A stretch of 64,000 nucleotides of DNA. Origin: Clytia hemisphaerica (taxonomy: Eukaryota > Cnidaria > Hydrozoa > Leptothecata > Clytiidae). The position numbers and the translations under genes are program-made. Position 1 is the first letter of the stretch. Every line of letters starts with the position of its first letter. A model generated the notes under the pieces. That model ran no database searches. It was not told where the DNA came from and saw only the letters and a program-made list of their open reading frames with translations. The stretch lies in contig CACVBU010000293.1 in NCBI GenBank assembly GCA_902728285.1, forward strand, positions 23,336 to 87,335, read 5' to 3'. This document shows positions 45,760 through 57,328 of this stretch, one piece after another.

Positions 45760-46965
45760 CTGTGGAAAAAGAAAAGTAATAATAAGTCTTAAACAAAATC
45801 ATCGTCTGAATAATCTGCTTTTAAACATCATATCACCTTATTCGTAAAAATCTTGGCGAAGATTTAATTGGCAGATCTGCAATTAGGTAATTTTGCCACA
45901 ACGACCACATCTTCTTCCCATCAAAATTTGTACGAATAAGGTATAGATATAAGTTTAATCCGAATAGTGTTAAGGAAATAGAACCCTGAACATTGAGATT
46001 CTTTTATCTCAATTCACTACAAAGCTCTGAGGGTGACAATTTTCAAATGCTTCATTCTATTCATTATAGGAGTTTCTTGTCTTCTTTCAAAATTTTAAAT
46101 TTCCTTTAGTTATGACCTACTGTTCAAAAAACATCCTTCGTGTGCACAGATTTGTTAGAAGCAAACTATTTCAAAAGATCAATTGGATCCTGAAGATGGT
46201 GAACTGGGTTTTCTACAAGTGACGTCATCACTTTTGCTGGGACTTGAAAATTAAAGTGAAAATTAAAAGCTCAGATATGGTTCAAAATAAAAGATTTTTC
46301 ACCTAAGGATTCAAAAAACACCACGACATATATCTAAAAATCAATTTTTAAGCGCCAAAGCAGATAAAAGATCCAGTAATTAAAAAATTGTCTAAACCAA
46401 AAAATTTTGGTTCATTTGAACAAGTTTTACTATGGAAAATCTTGAATCTGTGGGTATTAGCCCCTGGAAACTAAAATTGTTCCTTATAAAATTTGCCAAG
46501 AAGCTTGGAGCCCCAGGCAGGCCCAGAAACCAGAAATAATGAGACTTCAGACAAAACACGTTTGATCAAAAATGGTCTTATAAATTATGTTACGTCACGC
46601 CACGACCCATGCACCATTTAATAGCACCCATAGAGGCGGTTCCAATTCTGGTTGGCATTTACTAATAATGGCCGTATAATCAGATATATGTTGTGATGTT
46701 TTTGGATCCTTATTCTTAGGTCTCTAAAAACGTCGCCTGGCTAACTAATTTTTTGAAAATTTTCCATCCGGGACATTTCTACTCCAACCCTCCCCCGCTT
46801 ATTAACTTTTGCAAAAAATATTCTTAAAACTTCTTTCTCTTGTCTGAATTCTTCTATATCAGTGCCTTTTTTAGTGATTTTCCATTTTTATTGCAAGCCC
46901 CCAGCAATCAGCTTTTGAAAATACCTCCAACCCCCCCCCTTTATTGGCAAGTTTTCAGGAAAAAT
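45760..46965. other. No gene seen; short MITE and a decayed repeat copy
   Basis: An element with ACCTTATTCGTAaaaat / TTTGTACGAATAAGGT ends spans about 45,837-45,942. From about 46,715 to 46,960 is a decayed copy of the 27,288 family, directly next to the truncated LINE. Confidence 0.55.
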
Positions 46966-49949
46966 TCATAAAATTTTATCTACTTGTTGGTTAAGATTAA
47001 GTTTTTCATCAAAAATTACTCCTAACAAAACAACCGAATGTTTTGCTTTAACTATCACATTTTTACATTTTATAGAAATAGTGGAATTATCAATATTTTT
47101 GCCTAGTAGCATCATTTGAAATTTTCCTGGATTTGCAACCAGATAGTTGGATTCGAACCATGATATTAAAATGGCTAAATCGTTTTTAAGATTGTCTAGT
47201 ACGGTATCTGCAGTGGTTCCACAACTAACGATTGTGTTATCATCAGCAAAATTACAAATGTCACATTGTTCTACAAATTTGATGATATCATTAATAAAAA
47301 TATTGAAAAGTAAGGGTCCTAATATAGAACCCTGTGGTACTCCTGAAAGAATTTCAAGCCATTCACTAAAAACAGATCCAATTTTCACCCTCTGTTTTCG
47401 TTTTTTGAGATAGTTGTATATTAAATGCAGAGCAGGATCCCCAATTTTGTAGGCTTGCAACTTTGCAATGAGTAACTCATGGTTCAGGCAATCATAAGCT
47501 TTAGAGAGGTCAATTAGAACAGTGCCAACAATCTCATTCTTATCTAAACATGCTTGCCAGCGTTTAAGAAGGCGTAAAAGAGCATGTTGTGTGCTGTGGC
47601 CTTTACGAAATCCACAAGGAATTTTACTAAATTTAGGCTCGATGAAATCGTTAAGTTGGTTAAAAAGCACACGTTCAAAAATCTTGGAGATTGCTGGTAG
47701 TATGCTAATGGGACTGTAATTAACTTTGTCCATTTCATCTTCTTTTTTGAAGACTGGATTTATGTCAGCTTTCATTTCATCTGGAAAAACATTGTTCTGT
47801 ATTGATAAATTTACAAAATTAGTTATATAATCCAGGTAGATATCAACTGATAGTTTTAAAATATTTATTGGTAAATCACCACTAACAGATTTCCTTGGAT
47901 TTAGGGAAAGGATAATTTTCCTAATAATATCATTATTTACACATTTAAATTGAAATATTTCTTGGAGATTATCATTACAAGCATCTGACCTAATCTTGAC
48001 ATACTTGGATGATTTGAAAAGTGATTGACGGCTTCCGAAGATTTATCAAATCTTTTCCCAGTGCTTTTGATTGGTAAGGTAGTTGTAATGTCTCTAAAGT
48101 ATTTATTGAATATGTTTACGATCTTTTTATCATCAGAGATAATGTCATCTTTCTCAGCAAGGACAATTTTGCCTTGATATGTGCCTTTGTTTGTAAAATA
48201 AGGGATTTTTCTTTGGTAGTATCAATACTCGAAAAATATTCTTTTTTATATTTTTGTTTAATTTTACTACCAGATTCCTCTGTTTTTATAGGCTTGTTTA
48301 TCCTCAGGAAGCTCTGTTTTTCTGGAAATGTTTTTTAAGCGAGAGCGCTTCATAATTTGCTTTCTGAGTTCTTTTGTCATGTGAGATTTGTCATTACCCC
48401 TGATGGTCTTTTTCTTGATTGGTACATATGTTTGTAAAATAGAGGTAAAAATTAACTTGAATTGTTTATAGTCTGTTGGCTGAAAAAACGCCAAGGTTTG
48501 TGATAAATCTAAATTAAATTCTAATCCTTTAAATTTAGAAAAATCTCTGTATTGTATAGTTTGAGGAGGAAGTCTTTGATATCCCTCTTTAAACATTGTT
48601 ATTGGCATTAGATGAAAATCACTGAGGTCAGTCTCAATAGCATGGGTGTGTTGTAAACTGGACCTGCAGTTTGTTAAAATTAGGTCGATGCAGGTTCCTT
48701 CTGTTTTTTTAAAGCAGGTTTTTTGTTTAATAAGATTTGTTAAATCGTATTTTCCCATGAATTGTTTTAAATCAGTCTGAGATGGCTCAGTGTTAAAATC
48801 ACCTAATATCAATAGACGATCAAACTTTCCTAAAAACTCGTCAATATGTTCTGACAATACACCTAGAAAATAATCAATCTTTATTTTAGGATTCTTATAA
48901 ATACTTAAGATAAGCCACTTATTTTTCTTAAGTCGTAATTCAAATATAATATTAGTTACACGGTTTTCTCGAGGTGGGATACGGGATGTACAGGGTCAGT
49001 AAAACCGGTGGCGAGGCTTGCCGAGTCCCAATACGGTTTTACTGATCCCTGTATATTCCGTATCCCACCTCGAGACGACCGTGCAACGGATTTATCCCGT
49101 TGAAGTCCCTTCATCTTTTCCAAAAGCACGAACAGAATTCAGAACTATCCATCAAGTAGATACTTACATCAAAGAGCTACAAAGTAAATCAAACAGTGAA
49201 AGTGGAATCCATGAAAGTTGCATTTTAGAACATCGCAATTAAAAGTCGTGCTGTATCCATACAAACTCAAGAAAAGTAAAAATCAAAATAACTTTGAAGA
49301 TTTTCTGTTTGTTGACTTTCTCAACCTCGACCATTTCAATTTCGATTTCAATTATTTTCAAAACAAAACATTCGAATTTTGATCGAAACATTCGAAAGCA
49401 CATTCGTCAATATGCAATGTCTTCTTTTTTTTCTCAATCGAACGTGAGGGAGACAGATACGGTATATATCCCACCTCCACGTGATGTCTTTTGACCAATG
49501 AAATCGTTAGAATCTTACTGATGCGGGATAATAACCTGTATACCCTTCTCACTGTATAACCTCAGTTTTCGTGAGGCAAGACCCTCCCTTATGTATACCA
49601 ACATACCCTCCGATCTTTTGTTTACGTCAATTCGATAAGGAAGTTTAAAATTTGTTTTTTTCAAGAGGGCATCAGTAGTGGAAGAATCGAATTTAGTTTC
49701 TGCGATTATTAGAACATCTAGAAGATGACCAGTAAGGGCAAACAGGTTATTAGATTTGTTTTGAAATGAATTTATGTTTAAGTATCCAATTGTAGGGTTA
49801 TTTGATTTTTCTCTCAAATATATCAATTTTTCCAGGCTAGTGTCAGGATCAATGTGGAATAAACTCTCATATAATTTAAAAATAAGTGAATATCTTTTTT
49901 TGTCTTGAAATGAACTGAATGAAACACATGAAATTGCCAGTTTAAGCAT
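46966..49949 (-). pseudogene. Second APE-type LINE (CR1/jockey-like), broken and 3'-truncated
   Basis: Minus-strand pieces in order: endonuclease start (49,949-49,545: NPTIGYLNINSFQNKSNNL, LLDVLIIAETKFDSS, GMLVYIREGLASRKLRL); endonuclease end (48,955-48,267: FELRLKKNKWLILSIYKNPK, LLILGDFNTEPSQTD, DLSDFHLM); and reverse transcriptase (47,775-46,966: NYSPISILPAISKIFER, CGFRKGHSTQHALLR, LIDLSKAYDCLNHELLIAK, SGVPQGSILGPLLFNIFIND, CNFADDNTIV). The EN-RT linker at 47.8-48.3 kb is also coding-like but out of frame. The RT stops at 46,966, before the end of the thumb, at a repeat boundary. A loss of the 3' end is unusual for LINEs, which are usually truncated at the 5' end, and points to later recombination or insertion. 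Confidence 0.75.
48955..49545. mobile_element. ~590-bp insertion inside the LINE endonuclease, with a 60-bp-arm palindrome
   Basis: The LINE coding sequence stops after GLASRKLR and resumes at NIIFELRLKK, so the intervening DNA was inserted. Near its left end, ctcgaggtgggatacgggat followed by gtacagggtcagtaaaac is mirrored at about 49,030-49,075 by gttttactgatccctgta and atcccacctcgag. The exact ends and target duplication were not resolved. Confidence 0.6.
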
Positions 49950-50214
49950 TTTGTTTCATTTCCTTAACACATTTCATAAAAATCCCTAACAAATGAAAAT
50001 AGACGAATAGCATACACGACTTGGTGCAATTAGAGTACCGCCTCTTTTTGGAACAAATACAGTGGCTGATATAAAACTCTCTATAATTGAATATTTCCAA
50101 GAGACTGAAAAATCATTTGACATTTTGTTGGGGGGAAAGAGGTCCATCCAGGGGGGTAATCGAGTCAGTGTACTGGCCCATAGCTTGTGGGGTGGTATAT
50201 TTTTTAGATTAAAT
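49950..50214. other. No gene seen
   Basis: Short stretch between the LINE and a tandem array; no support for a gene. Confidence 0.4.
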
Positions 50215-50960
50215 TGAGTTAGTACAGTGTACTAAAAGGGTGGTCCTCTGAGAAAAATACAATGACAAAGTTAGTACAGTGTACTAAAAGGGTGGTCCTC
50301 TAAGAAAAATACAATGAAAAAGTTAGTACAGTGTACTAAAAGGGTGGTCCTCTGAGAAAAATACAATGAAAAAAGTTAGTACACTGTACTAAAAAGGGTG
50401 GTGTTCTGAATTGATACACACTGAGAAGTTAGTACATTGTACTAATTTCAGTGGTAAAAACACACAAACCCAGTGAATTCCCATGTATATTTGGCCTAAT
50501 TTGCCAGGTCCAAGCTGTTCCGAGACCTTCGAGTCAAGGCTGATACACTGATTTTCTCCCTATGTTTCCTGTTTACTTGATTGGATTTGTTTCAGAGTCG
50601 CAGCATGCGCAAGTGGAGACCGGCCTTAATTCCAATCTTGTTTAGGTTTTCTTTAAGGTCCTATCTACATTTCACTGTATTTGATTGACTTTGCTTTATC
50701 TGTTTCATTGTTTCAGTGTTTGTACTATATAAGGATTCAAGTATTTTAATATTCAAATCTTTCCTTTTGTATTGTTTGGTGCTTTTCTTAGCAAAATGCT
50801 TCAAAACCTTTGTATATGGTGGCAATTAAACTTATCTGGCTAAGAAGAAACCGTGACCGTGAAAAAAAGTTAGTACAGTGTATTAAAAGGGTGGTGTCAA
50901 AGCCCCGACCGTGAAAAAAAGTTAGTACAGTGTACTAAAAAGGGTGGTGGTCTAATATTT
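50215..50960 (+). repeat. Tandem ~53-bp array with AGTACAGTGTACT palindromes, interrupted
   Basis: Four units (50,215-50,440) share gttagtacagtgtactaaaa and gggtggtcctctgagaaaa. Two more, slightly different, lie at about 50,868-50,960 after a 420-base unrelated segment. Each unit has the 13-bp palindrome AGTACAGTGTACT. Confidence 0.8.
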
Positions 50961-51590
50961 TGGAAAGAAATGCCAAAATCAAGTTAGTACCCTATGGTCC
51001 AGTACACTGACTTGGTACCCCCTGGACCATCTCTAGTTGATGGTGATCGTTGGATGGATTTGACAAGAGTGATATCCTTTAGATTTTTGATGTAAAAAAG
51101 ACATGTATCTTATGTTTACCTTGATCTTATGTTAAATAATTATTATATGAAAGAAGAAGTGCACTTTTCCAACAAGTTCTTTGAAATAAACTTTAATATA
51201 TTTTGTAAATTTTTGTTATTATCGAAAAGATTTAGTTCATTAAAATATTTTTTTTAAATTTTCGTAACTCAAAATGTTGTTTGAATATTCAATGTATGAA
51301 AAACAATGAAAAATAAACAAAATCATTCAGGAGCATTCAAAAGATCAACTGGTTGTAATTATTAAGTTTGAATAATTATTATATTGAATTCTATATAAAG
51401 TGCAAAGGGTACTACTGTGTTTTTCATCAATCCTTGCATCAATCTTGTTTCCATGAAAATAAAATATCAAAAATATGTTTTAAAAAACTATGGAAAGTTT
51501 TTTAAAACTATTTTTTGGAAATTTGTATTCATACAAATTTAGTCTTGTTCTACTTTACTGAATTTTGATTAAGTTATTTTAACTTTTTTT
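50961..51590. other. No gene seen
   Basis: AT-rich sequence between the array and the alpha-kinase pseudogene. Confidence 0.4.
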
Positions 51591-52430
51591 TTTTAGAATA
51601 AAGGTAAACAAAGGTAGAACTTCAGAGATTATAAAACGAATTGCTGCTGTCAGATCAAAAAAAGATAATCCAGCAGAGCCAGTTACTTCAATGTAAAATT
51701 ATTATCAGCAACGCCAGCCGGGAAAGCCATTAAATTTGAGCGCTTGGGAACCTTGGCGTCTGTTCTTTTGACTGGTGAAAATACCCTACAAGATATTTAA
51801 ACCTCTTGTTTAAAACATCTTCAGGAAGAGTCGAGAGAGAGCGACCCATCAGCTAGAGAAGGTTACAAGGCAGATTTAAACAAAATTGTTCTCTCTACAG
51901 GCTTCTTCAGATAGATGACTTAGACGAAGTAAACAAAAAGTCATCAACATCCAAGTCAAACAACACTGTACAATCCGTGGAGCCTGAAGGACCTTTGAAA
52001 TATTTGAAACCTGAGAAGTCTACACAACCACCAAGAATTATGAAGAGTACTGTAGCTCCAAAATCTGTCCGTCCTTCAACATATATGAAGCTGGTCATTC
52101 GATTGAATCCAACAAGGCAATTTTTGAGTTGACATTAGAATAATTTAATGTGGAGAAAATGGAATGGTGTGATCCAATATATGCAAATTTTTTATCAAAG
52201 GGTGAATTTTCAAGGGGTGGCTTCCAAAAGGTTTTTAAAGCCAAATGTATCAAAGGTGGATTGGAAAGAGGATATTATATTTTGAAATGCCCACTTGATG
52301 ATGAACCTTGGGAAAATCCTTCAGTGGCTGGTGATCCTAATATACCTAGAAGATCACTCCAAATGCACACTTTGGCTCAGTATTTTGCTTTTCGTATGTC
52401 TTTTGAAGCTCCAGGGGAGTTTTGAGAATA
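51591..52430 (+). pseudogene. Alpha-kinase domain gene fragment, decayed
   Basis: A possible first piece after a T-rich acceptor (51,597) reads NKGRTSEIIKRIAAVRS, similar to the end of a SAP motif, then stops. A second exon after tctctacag (51,900) reads LLQIDDLDEVNKKSSTSKS and a proline/lysine-rich linker. Its frame is shifted by one base near 52,075, where the continuing frame is FNIYEAGHSIESNKAIFEL, then a TAA at about 52,142. From 52,150 the frame gives KMEWCDPIYANFLSKGEFSR, GGFQKVFKAKC, GYYILKCPLDDE and a RRSLQMHTLAQYFAFRMSFE helix. This is the N-lobe of an alpha-kinase: glycine-rich turn, ILK lysine strand, then the Q-x-x-x-A helix. The frame stops at 52,423-52,425 and the catalytic C-lobe is not visible. 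With a stop, a frameshift and a lost C-lobe it is unlikely to be active. Confidence 0.55.
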
Positions 52431-52796
52431 TTTCAAGTATACCACACCCCATTTTACAACAGTCAATACTGTTGTTCAATTGTTGCAATTACCAATTTTA
52501 TGGAAAATCGTGACTGTAATGTTAACGAGTTCTGTAAACTTTTTGGTTTCGATAAGAAATGATTTTTATAAAGATTGCTGATAAGGGTGACTTCATAATT
52601 TTCATCCTCAAGTCTTTTTCGTTTTGTTTTGTTTTTCTGACTTTGTTACTTTTTAGAAAGAATATTTGGACTCTGCAAGTAGGGTTGAGATTTTTTGGAA
52701 TCATATTGGGCTTTGATGGATTCAATTGACTTATCCAGAGGTGCATTTTTAAAGATAGGAGGCCTATAAGAACTTCAGAAATACAATTATGTGAAA
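52431..52796. other. No gene seen
   Basis: AT-rich; could contain decayed remains of the alpha-kinase C-lobe but nothing identifiable. Confidence 0.35.
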
Positions 52797-53150
52797 AGTA
52801 GAGTTTCCTTCGGAGTGAGTTATATCGGATCGCCCAAAGTTACCTTCATATCCACGGATCGCTGATAGTCACCCCGAATGAGACGGGGGTTCGGTTATTA
52901 TCAGTTAGGGTCAGTGTTGGACTCGAGAGTCACAATATAGGGCCGAAGGCCCTCTTAGGGGCACTCGTACCCAGTGACTAAACATAGGACTGCGCAGCAG
53001 CCCTTTTAGGGGCACCGGTAGGGTTGAGAGTTCCACCTATTTATAGAGAATCGCCAGTTCGGTATAATATGTTATGAATTGCGTGGTTTTGCTGTGCGAC
53101 GATGGCTCAACGGATAAGGCATTGGTTTCCGACTTTTAGAAATATCTGAC
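52797..53150 (+). other. GC-richer block with hairpins and a tRNA-like 5' half
   Basis: The composition is clearly less AT-rich than its neighbours. It holds short hairpins (gggccgaaggccc; aggactgcgcagcagccct), two copies of ctyttaggggcac, a TATTTATAG box-like word (about 53,038), and, from about 53,098, gacgatggctcaacggataa followed by ggcattggtttccgac. That last piece resembles the 5' half of a tRNA with A box TGGCTCAACGG; no T arm follows. No coding frame was found. Confidence 0.45.
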
Positions 53151-53769
53151 CCTTAAATAACACAGGAAAAATTTTCGATTTCCAAGGTTGGAAATTCAAT
53201 ATTTTTGGGTTGGAAATTTTGATTTTATAATTGAAGGTTGGAAATTTGAGCGATTACCTTAAGCTGAATTGAAAAACGTAAATTACCCATAGGTTTTGTA
53301 GAAAAAACAATGCCCTTGAAAAATCAAGTGAAAAAAATCCATGTAGAAATGACAATTTTCCAAGGCTGGTTGGAAAACATGACTTTTTGGGTGGGAAATT
53401 TTTATTTTCCAAACAGTTTGGGAATTGAAAAAAAGGTCACAAATTGATGTGAAAATACATATTTTTGTAAATTTGATACCTCGGGTTGAAAAACTAAACT
53501 TTTTGGGTCGGAAATTTGTGTTTCTCCCAAACAGTTTGGAAAACGTTTAAAATCCATGTGGAAATTACTTTTTTGTAAAATTGACACCCTTTCTTGGAAA
53601 ACTAGACTTTTTGGGTTGGAAATTAATTGTGTTTCTCCCAAAATTTGGAAACGGAAATTTCATGTGGAAATTGCATTTTTTTTAAATTGAGAGTCCTCTC
53701 AAACTAACTTTTGGGAAAATTCGTGATATTTTTTGAAATTGAGACTCTTTATTGGAAAACTAGACTTTT
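53151..53769. repeat. Degenerate tandem repeat (ttgggttggaaatt units)
   Basis: Four or five loose repeats of about 110-120 bases contain gactttttgggttggaaatt, ctcccaaaca(g)tttgg and catgtggaaatt. They are more diverged than the satellite that follows. Confidence 0.55.
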
Positions 53770-55520
53770 TGGGTTGAATTTGCTAGTCCAAAATCAGACC
53801 AAATCTTTGGGAAGATGCGGTGGACATTCTTACCAAATTTTAGTTGACAGTGGCCCGGCAGTCAAGAACTATTGATTTATCTCTCGGGAAATTCGCTTGT
53901 CCTAAATCATACCAAATCTCCGGAAAAATGCAGTGGTAAAAATGGAAGGAAATATTTGAGACATTCTTACCTAATTTTAGTGACCGTGGCTCGGCCGTCA
54001 AGAATTATTGGTTTGTCTCTTGGGAAATTGCTAGTTCAAAATCAGACCAAATCTTCAGGAAATGCGGTGGTAAAATTGGAGGGAGATAGTTGAGACATTC
54101 TTACCTAATTTTAGTTGACCGTGGCTCGGCCGTCCAGAATCATTGATTTGTCTCTGGGGAAATTCGCTTGTCCAAAATCATACCAAATCTCCGGGAAAAT
54201 GCAGTGGTAAAAATGGAAGGAAATATTTGAGACATTCTTACCAAATTTTAATTGACCATGGCTCGGCCGTCCAGAATTATTGATTTGTCTCTGGTGAAAT
54301 TTGCTTGTCCAAAATCATACCAAATCTCTGGGAAATGCAGTGGTAAAAATGGAAGTAAATTTTTGTGAAATTCTCACCAAATTTTAGTTGACCGTGGCTC
54401 GGCCGTCCAGAATTATTGATTTGTCTCTGGGTAAATTCATTTGTCCAAAATCATACCAAATCTCCGGGAAATGCAGTGGTAAAAATGGAAGCAAATGTTT
54501 GTGACATTCTCACCAAATTTTAGTTGACCGTGGCTCGCCCGTCCAGAATTATTGATTTGTCTCTGGGGAAATTGGCTTGTCCAAAATCATACCAAATCGC
54601 TGGGAAATGCAGTGGTAAAAATGGAAGCAAATGTTTGTGACATTCTCACCAAATTTTAGTTGACCGTGGCTCGGCCGTCCAGAATTATTGATTTGTCTCT
54701 GGGGAAATTCGCTTATCAAATATCAGATCAAATCTCGGGGAAAATGCGTGGTAAAATTGAACGGAGATATTTGAGACATTCTCACCACATTTTAGTCGAC
54801 CGTGGCTTGGCTTTCCGGAATTATTGGTTTGTCTTTGGGGAGATTCATTTGTCCAAAATCAGAGCAAATCTCCGGGAAAATACGGTGGTAAAATTGAAAG
54901 GGGGATATTTGAGTCATTCTTACCAAACTTTAGTTGAACGTGGCTCGGCCGTCCAGAATTATTGATTTGTCTCTGGGAAAATTTGCTAGTCCAAAATCAG
55001 ACCAAATCTTCCGGAAAATGCGGTGGTAAAATTGGAGGGAGATAGTTGAGACATTCTTACCAAATTTTAGTTGACCGTGGCCAGGTCGTCCGGAATTATT
55101 GATTTGTCTCTGGGGAAATTCGCTTGTCCAAAATCATACCAAATCTCCGGGAAAATGCAGTGGTAAAAATGGAAGGAAATATTTGAAACATTCTCACCAA
55201 ATTTTATTTGACCGTGGCTCGGCCGTCAAGAATTATTGGTTTGTCTCTTGGGAATTTCGCTAGTTCAAAATCAGACAAAATCTCCAGGAAAATACGGTGC
55301 TAAAATTGAAAGGGGGATATTTGAGACATTGTTACCAAACTTAGTTGACCGTGGCTCGGCCGTCAAGAACTATTGATTTTTCTTTCGGGAAATTTGCTTG
55401 TCCAAAATCATACCAAATCTCCGGGAAAATGCAGTGGTAAAAATGCATTTGAGACATTCTTACCAAATTTTAGTTGACCGTGGCTCGGCCGTACAGAATT
55501 ATTTTTTTGTCTCTGGGAAA
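53770..55520 (+). repeat. 136-bp satellite array, ~13 copies
   Basis: The marker gaccgtggctcggccgtc (with variants) recurs at 53,981, 54,117, 54,254, 54,390, 54,526, 54,662, 54,798, 54,936, 55,073, 55,210, 55,348 and 55,476, a period of about 136. Other shared words are agaattattgatttgtctct, atcataccaaatctccggga and atgcagtggtaaaaatgga. Open frames inside are periodic artefacts. Confidence 0.9.
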
Positions 55521-55976
55521 ATAGTTATTAACCCGAGGGGGTACTAGGGCAAAATGGGTTACGGGATGCGCCGCTGGTCAGGGTACCTTTTTTAACCTCA
55601 ATGAGTCCCAGGTAGGGTTGCAAAAAGACCAAAATAGAAAAATCAGTCCCTCTTAGGGTACCATTTTTGGAAAATTTGGGGGAAAAGTAGAAAATGTGAG
55701 AACATTTTGGAGTTTTGGTCACATTCAGAATAATAACGTTCATTATAACAGAAAGAACGCTCAAAATGGAAAGTATTGTCTCTATATAGAGGTTATAGGA
55801 GAATTTTGAAAGACAAGACAAGCGGTCGCACGTTTGTGATAATGTTGCCAGACGCTTAAAGCATGCGGCCAAACGTTTGTGATTTTTCCAAATGTGCAGC
55901 CGGACGATAAGAAACGCGGTCGGACGTTTAAAACAGAACACAAACACACTTGTCTAAATCAGTCACGGTAATTTAC
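55521..55976. other. No confident gene
   Basis: The minus-strand open frame at 55,528-55,947 shows no recognised motif and has repeat-like flanks. Confidence 0.4.
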
Positions 55977-56239
55977 CTTATACAGTTTAGAATTTCTTGT
56001 TTCTTTTTTATCCAAAATCTTAATCACTCCTTGAAATCCATCAGAATCACTTTTTTCATCTTTATCATCTTTTTCATCTTTATCATCGTTTTCATCAACG
56101 GTACCTTGACTTAGATTCATTTCGAATTCAGTTCGATCAACTTCCATCTCTTCTTCGATTGAGTCATCGTGAACTAACGCTGTCGTTTCTTTGTGCTCTT
56201 CACAGACACGCAAACCCTTACTTGGTGTATTCATGCAAC
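55977..56239 (-). CDS. Acidic exon with a Cys/His start, unknown protein
   Basis: Bounded by an acceptor (ttattttttttag, exon from 56,239) and a donor (TATAAG/GTAAAT, exon to 55,977). It reads CMNTPSKGLRVCEEH (a C-x10-C-x2-H group), an acidic middle (DDSIEEEMEVDRTEFEM and a repeated DDKDEK), and VIKILDKKETRNSKLYK. The last strand is reminiscent of the start of a chromo-like fold. Similar Cys/His-plus-acidic segments occur in uncharacterised animal proteins often linked to transposons. No adjoining exon was found; the satellite array lies where downstream exons would be. Confidence 0.5.
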
Positions 56240-56300
56240 CTAAAAAAATAAACAAAAGACAAGTAATGCCAATGCTAATTTCTTTCTTATAGGTTTTTTA

Positions 56301-56493
56301 CAATTCTTTGCCACGGAAAGTCATGTGACATCCTTTTTCAACCAATAAGATCGTTAATAATAATTTCGAGGGTAAAACAAACACTATGGTTTAACTCACT
56401 AAAAGATTATGTTTACTGAAAACACATAATTAATCTTTAGTAAGTGTTCTGTTGTACCCCAGTTCTGACGACATGCCGTGGCGAAGAATAGTG
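56301..56493. repeat. Short inverted-repeat element
   Basis: ATTCTTTGCCACGGaaagtcATG at the left is mirrored by CATGCCGTGGCGAAGAAT at the right. Confidence 0.6.
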
Positions 56494-56676
56494 TCTCGAG
56501 CAATTAAGTACAAGCTTGAAGGGCTAAGAGTGAATCTTCTCTCTTTCCCGGAAAAGACAAAGCAGCAGGTTTTAACTAATTTTAGAGATTGAAGAGTGAA
56601 TGATTGACAAGCGTTCCTTTAACTTTTAATGAACTTTCTTTTGAAATCTAGCGAAAATCAGGGGATAAGCACCATC

Positions 56677-57328
56677 TTAAGGGCTCTGGTCATAGTGAAA
56701 AATCAATTTCGGGATTTGAAGATAAAACCTTATGTTTTCGCTTTTTTGACATGTCTAAGACCAAACTGCTTTTGAAAAAATGAATTTAAGTAATTACATC
56801 ATGAGTAATTAAGGAATAAGTGTGGCATGGACCTTAATAAAACGTCATAACGACGCTATTCGTATACTTTTCACAAAAAAAGCCTAATCTCCTTGGGGAA
56901 ATCATTTTATTGTTTCAAACTTTTTTTAAGTTAATGACAAATAATTTCTTTATTTAGATTTTTTCGGAAAAATTGTCTATTTGGCTACATCCCAAGTTAA
57001 AGCTGTTTTTGTATGGACATTTAATGGAGAAAGTTGCCAAAAATGAGTTTTTTTTTTGAGATTTTAAAGGAAAGATACTTCCACATAGATACATCACCTG
57101 AACCAAAAATAAAAAAATAAATAAAAAGCCCAAAATGTTTGATTTTTACCGCGAAAAACTATTTGTTTCTTCTTCATTTAATTTTTTCATTTAAATTTTT
57201 CGATTTTTAAATTCTAAAAAGGTAGGTTTAACAGAACATATAAAAAAAGTTATACATTAATCTTTTTAAAATGCAGAAATTGCCATTTAAGTAAAATCGA
57301 AAAATTGGGTATGTGGAGAAGCCTTAAA
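56677..57328 (+). repeat. TTAA-flanked non-autonomous element, copy 2
   Basis: Begins TTAAGGGCTCTGGTCATAGT and follows copy 1 (11,021-11,749) closely through tggaccttaataaaacgtca and cctaatctccttgggg, with several deletions. The right end is decayed (agaagccTTAA). Confidence 0.6.

Noticed and set aside
49018-49242. 74-codon plus-strand frame in the LINE insertion
   Set aside because: Begins in the palindrome arm and has no recognisable domain; possible but unsupported.
53085-53150. Possible functional tRNA-Arg-like gene
   Set aside because: The A box and D-arm-like part are present but there is no anticodon stem closure, T arm or B box.
53872-54965. Open frames within the satellite (for example 53,872-54,093 and 54,660-54,965)
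   Set aside because: They repeat with the 136-bp period and differ between units; artefacts of the satellite.
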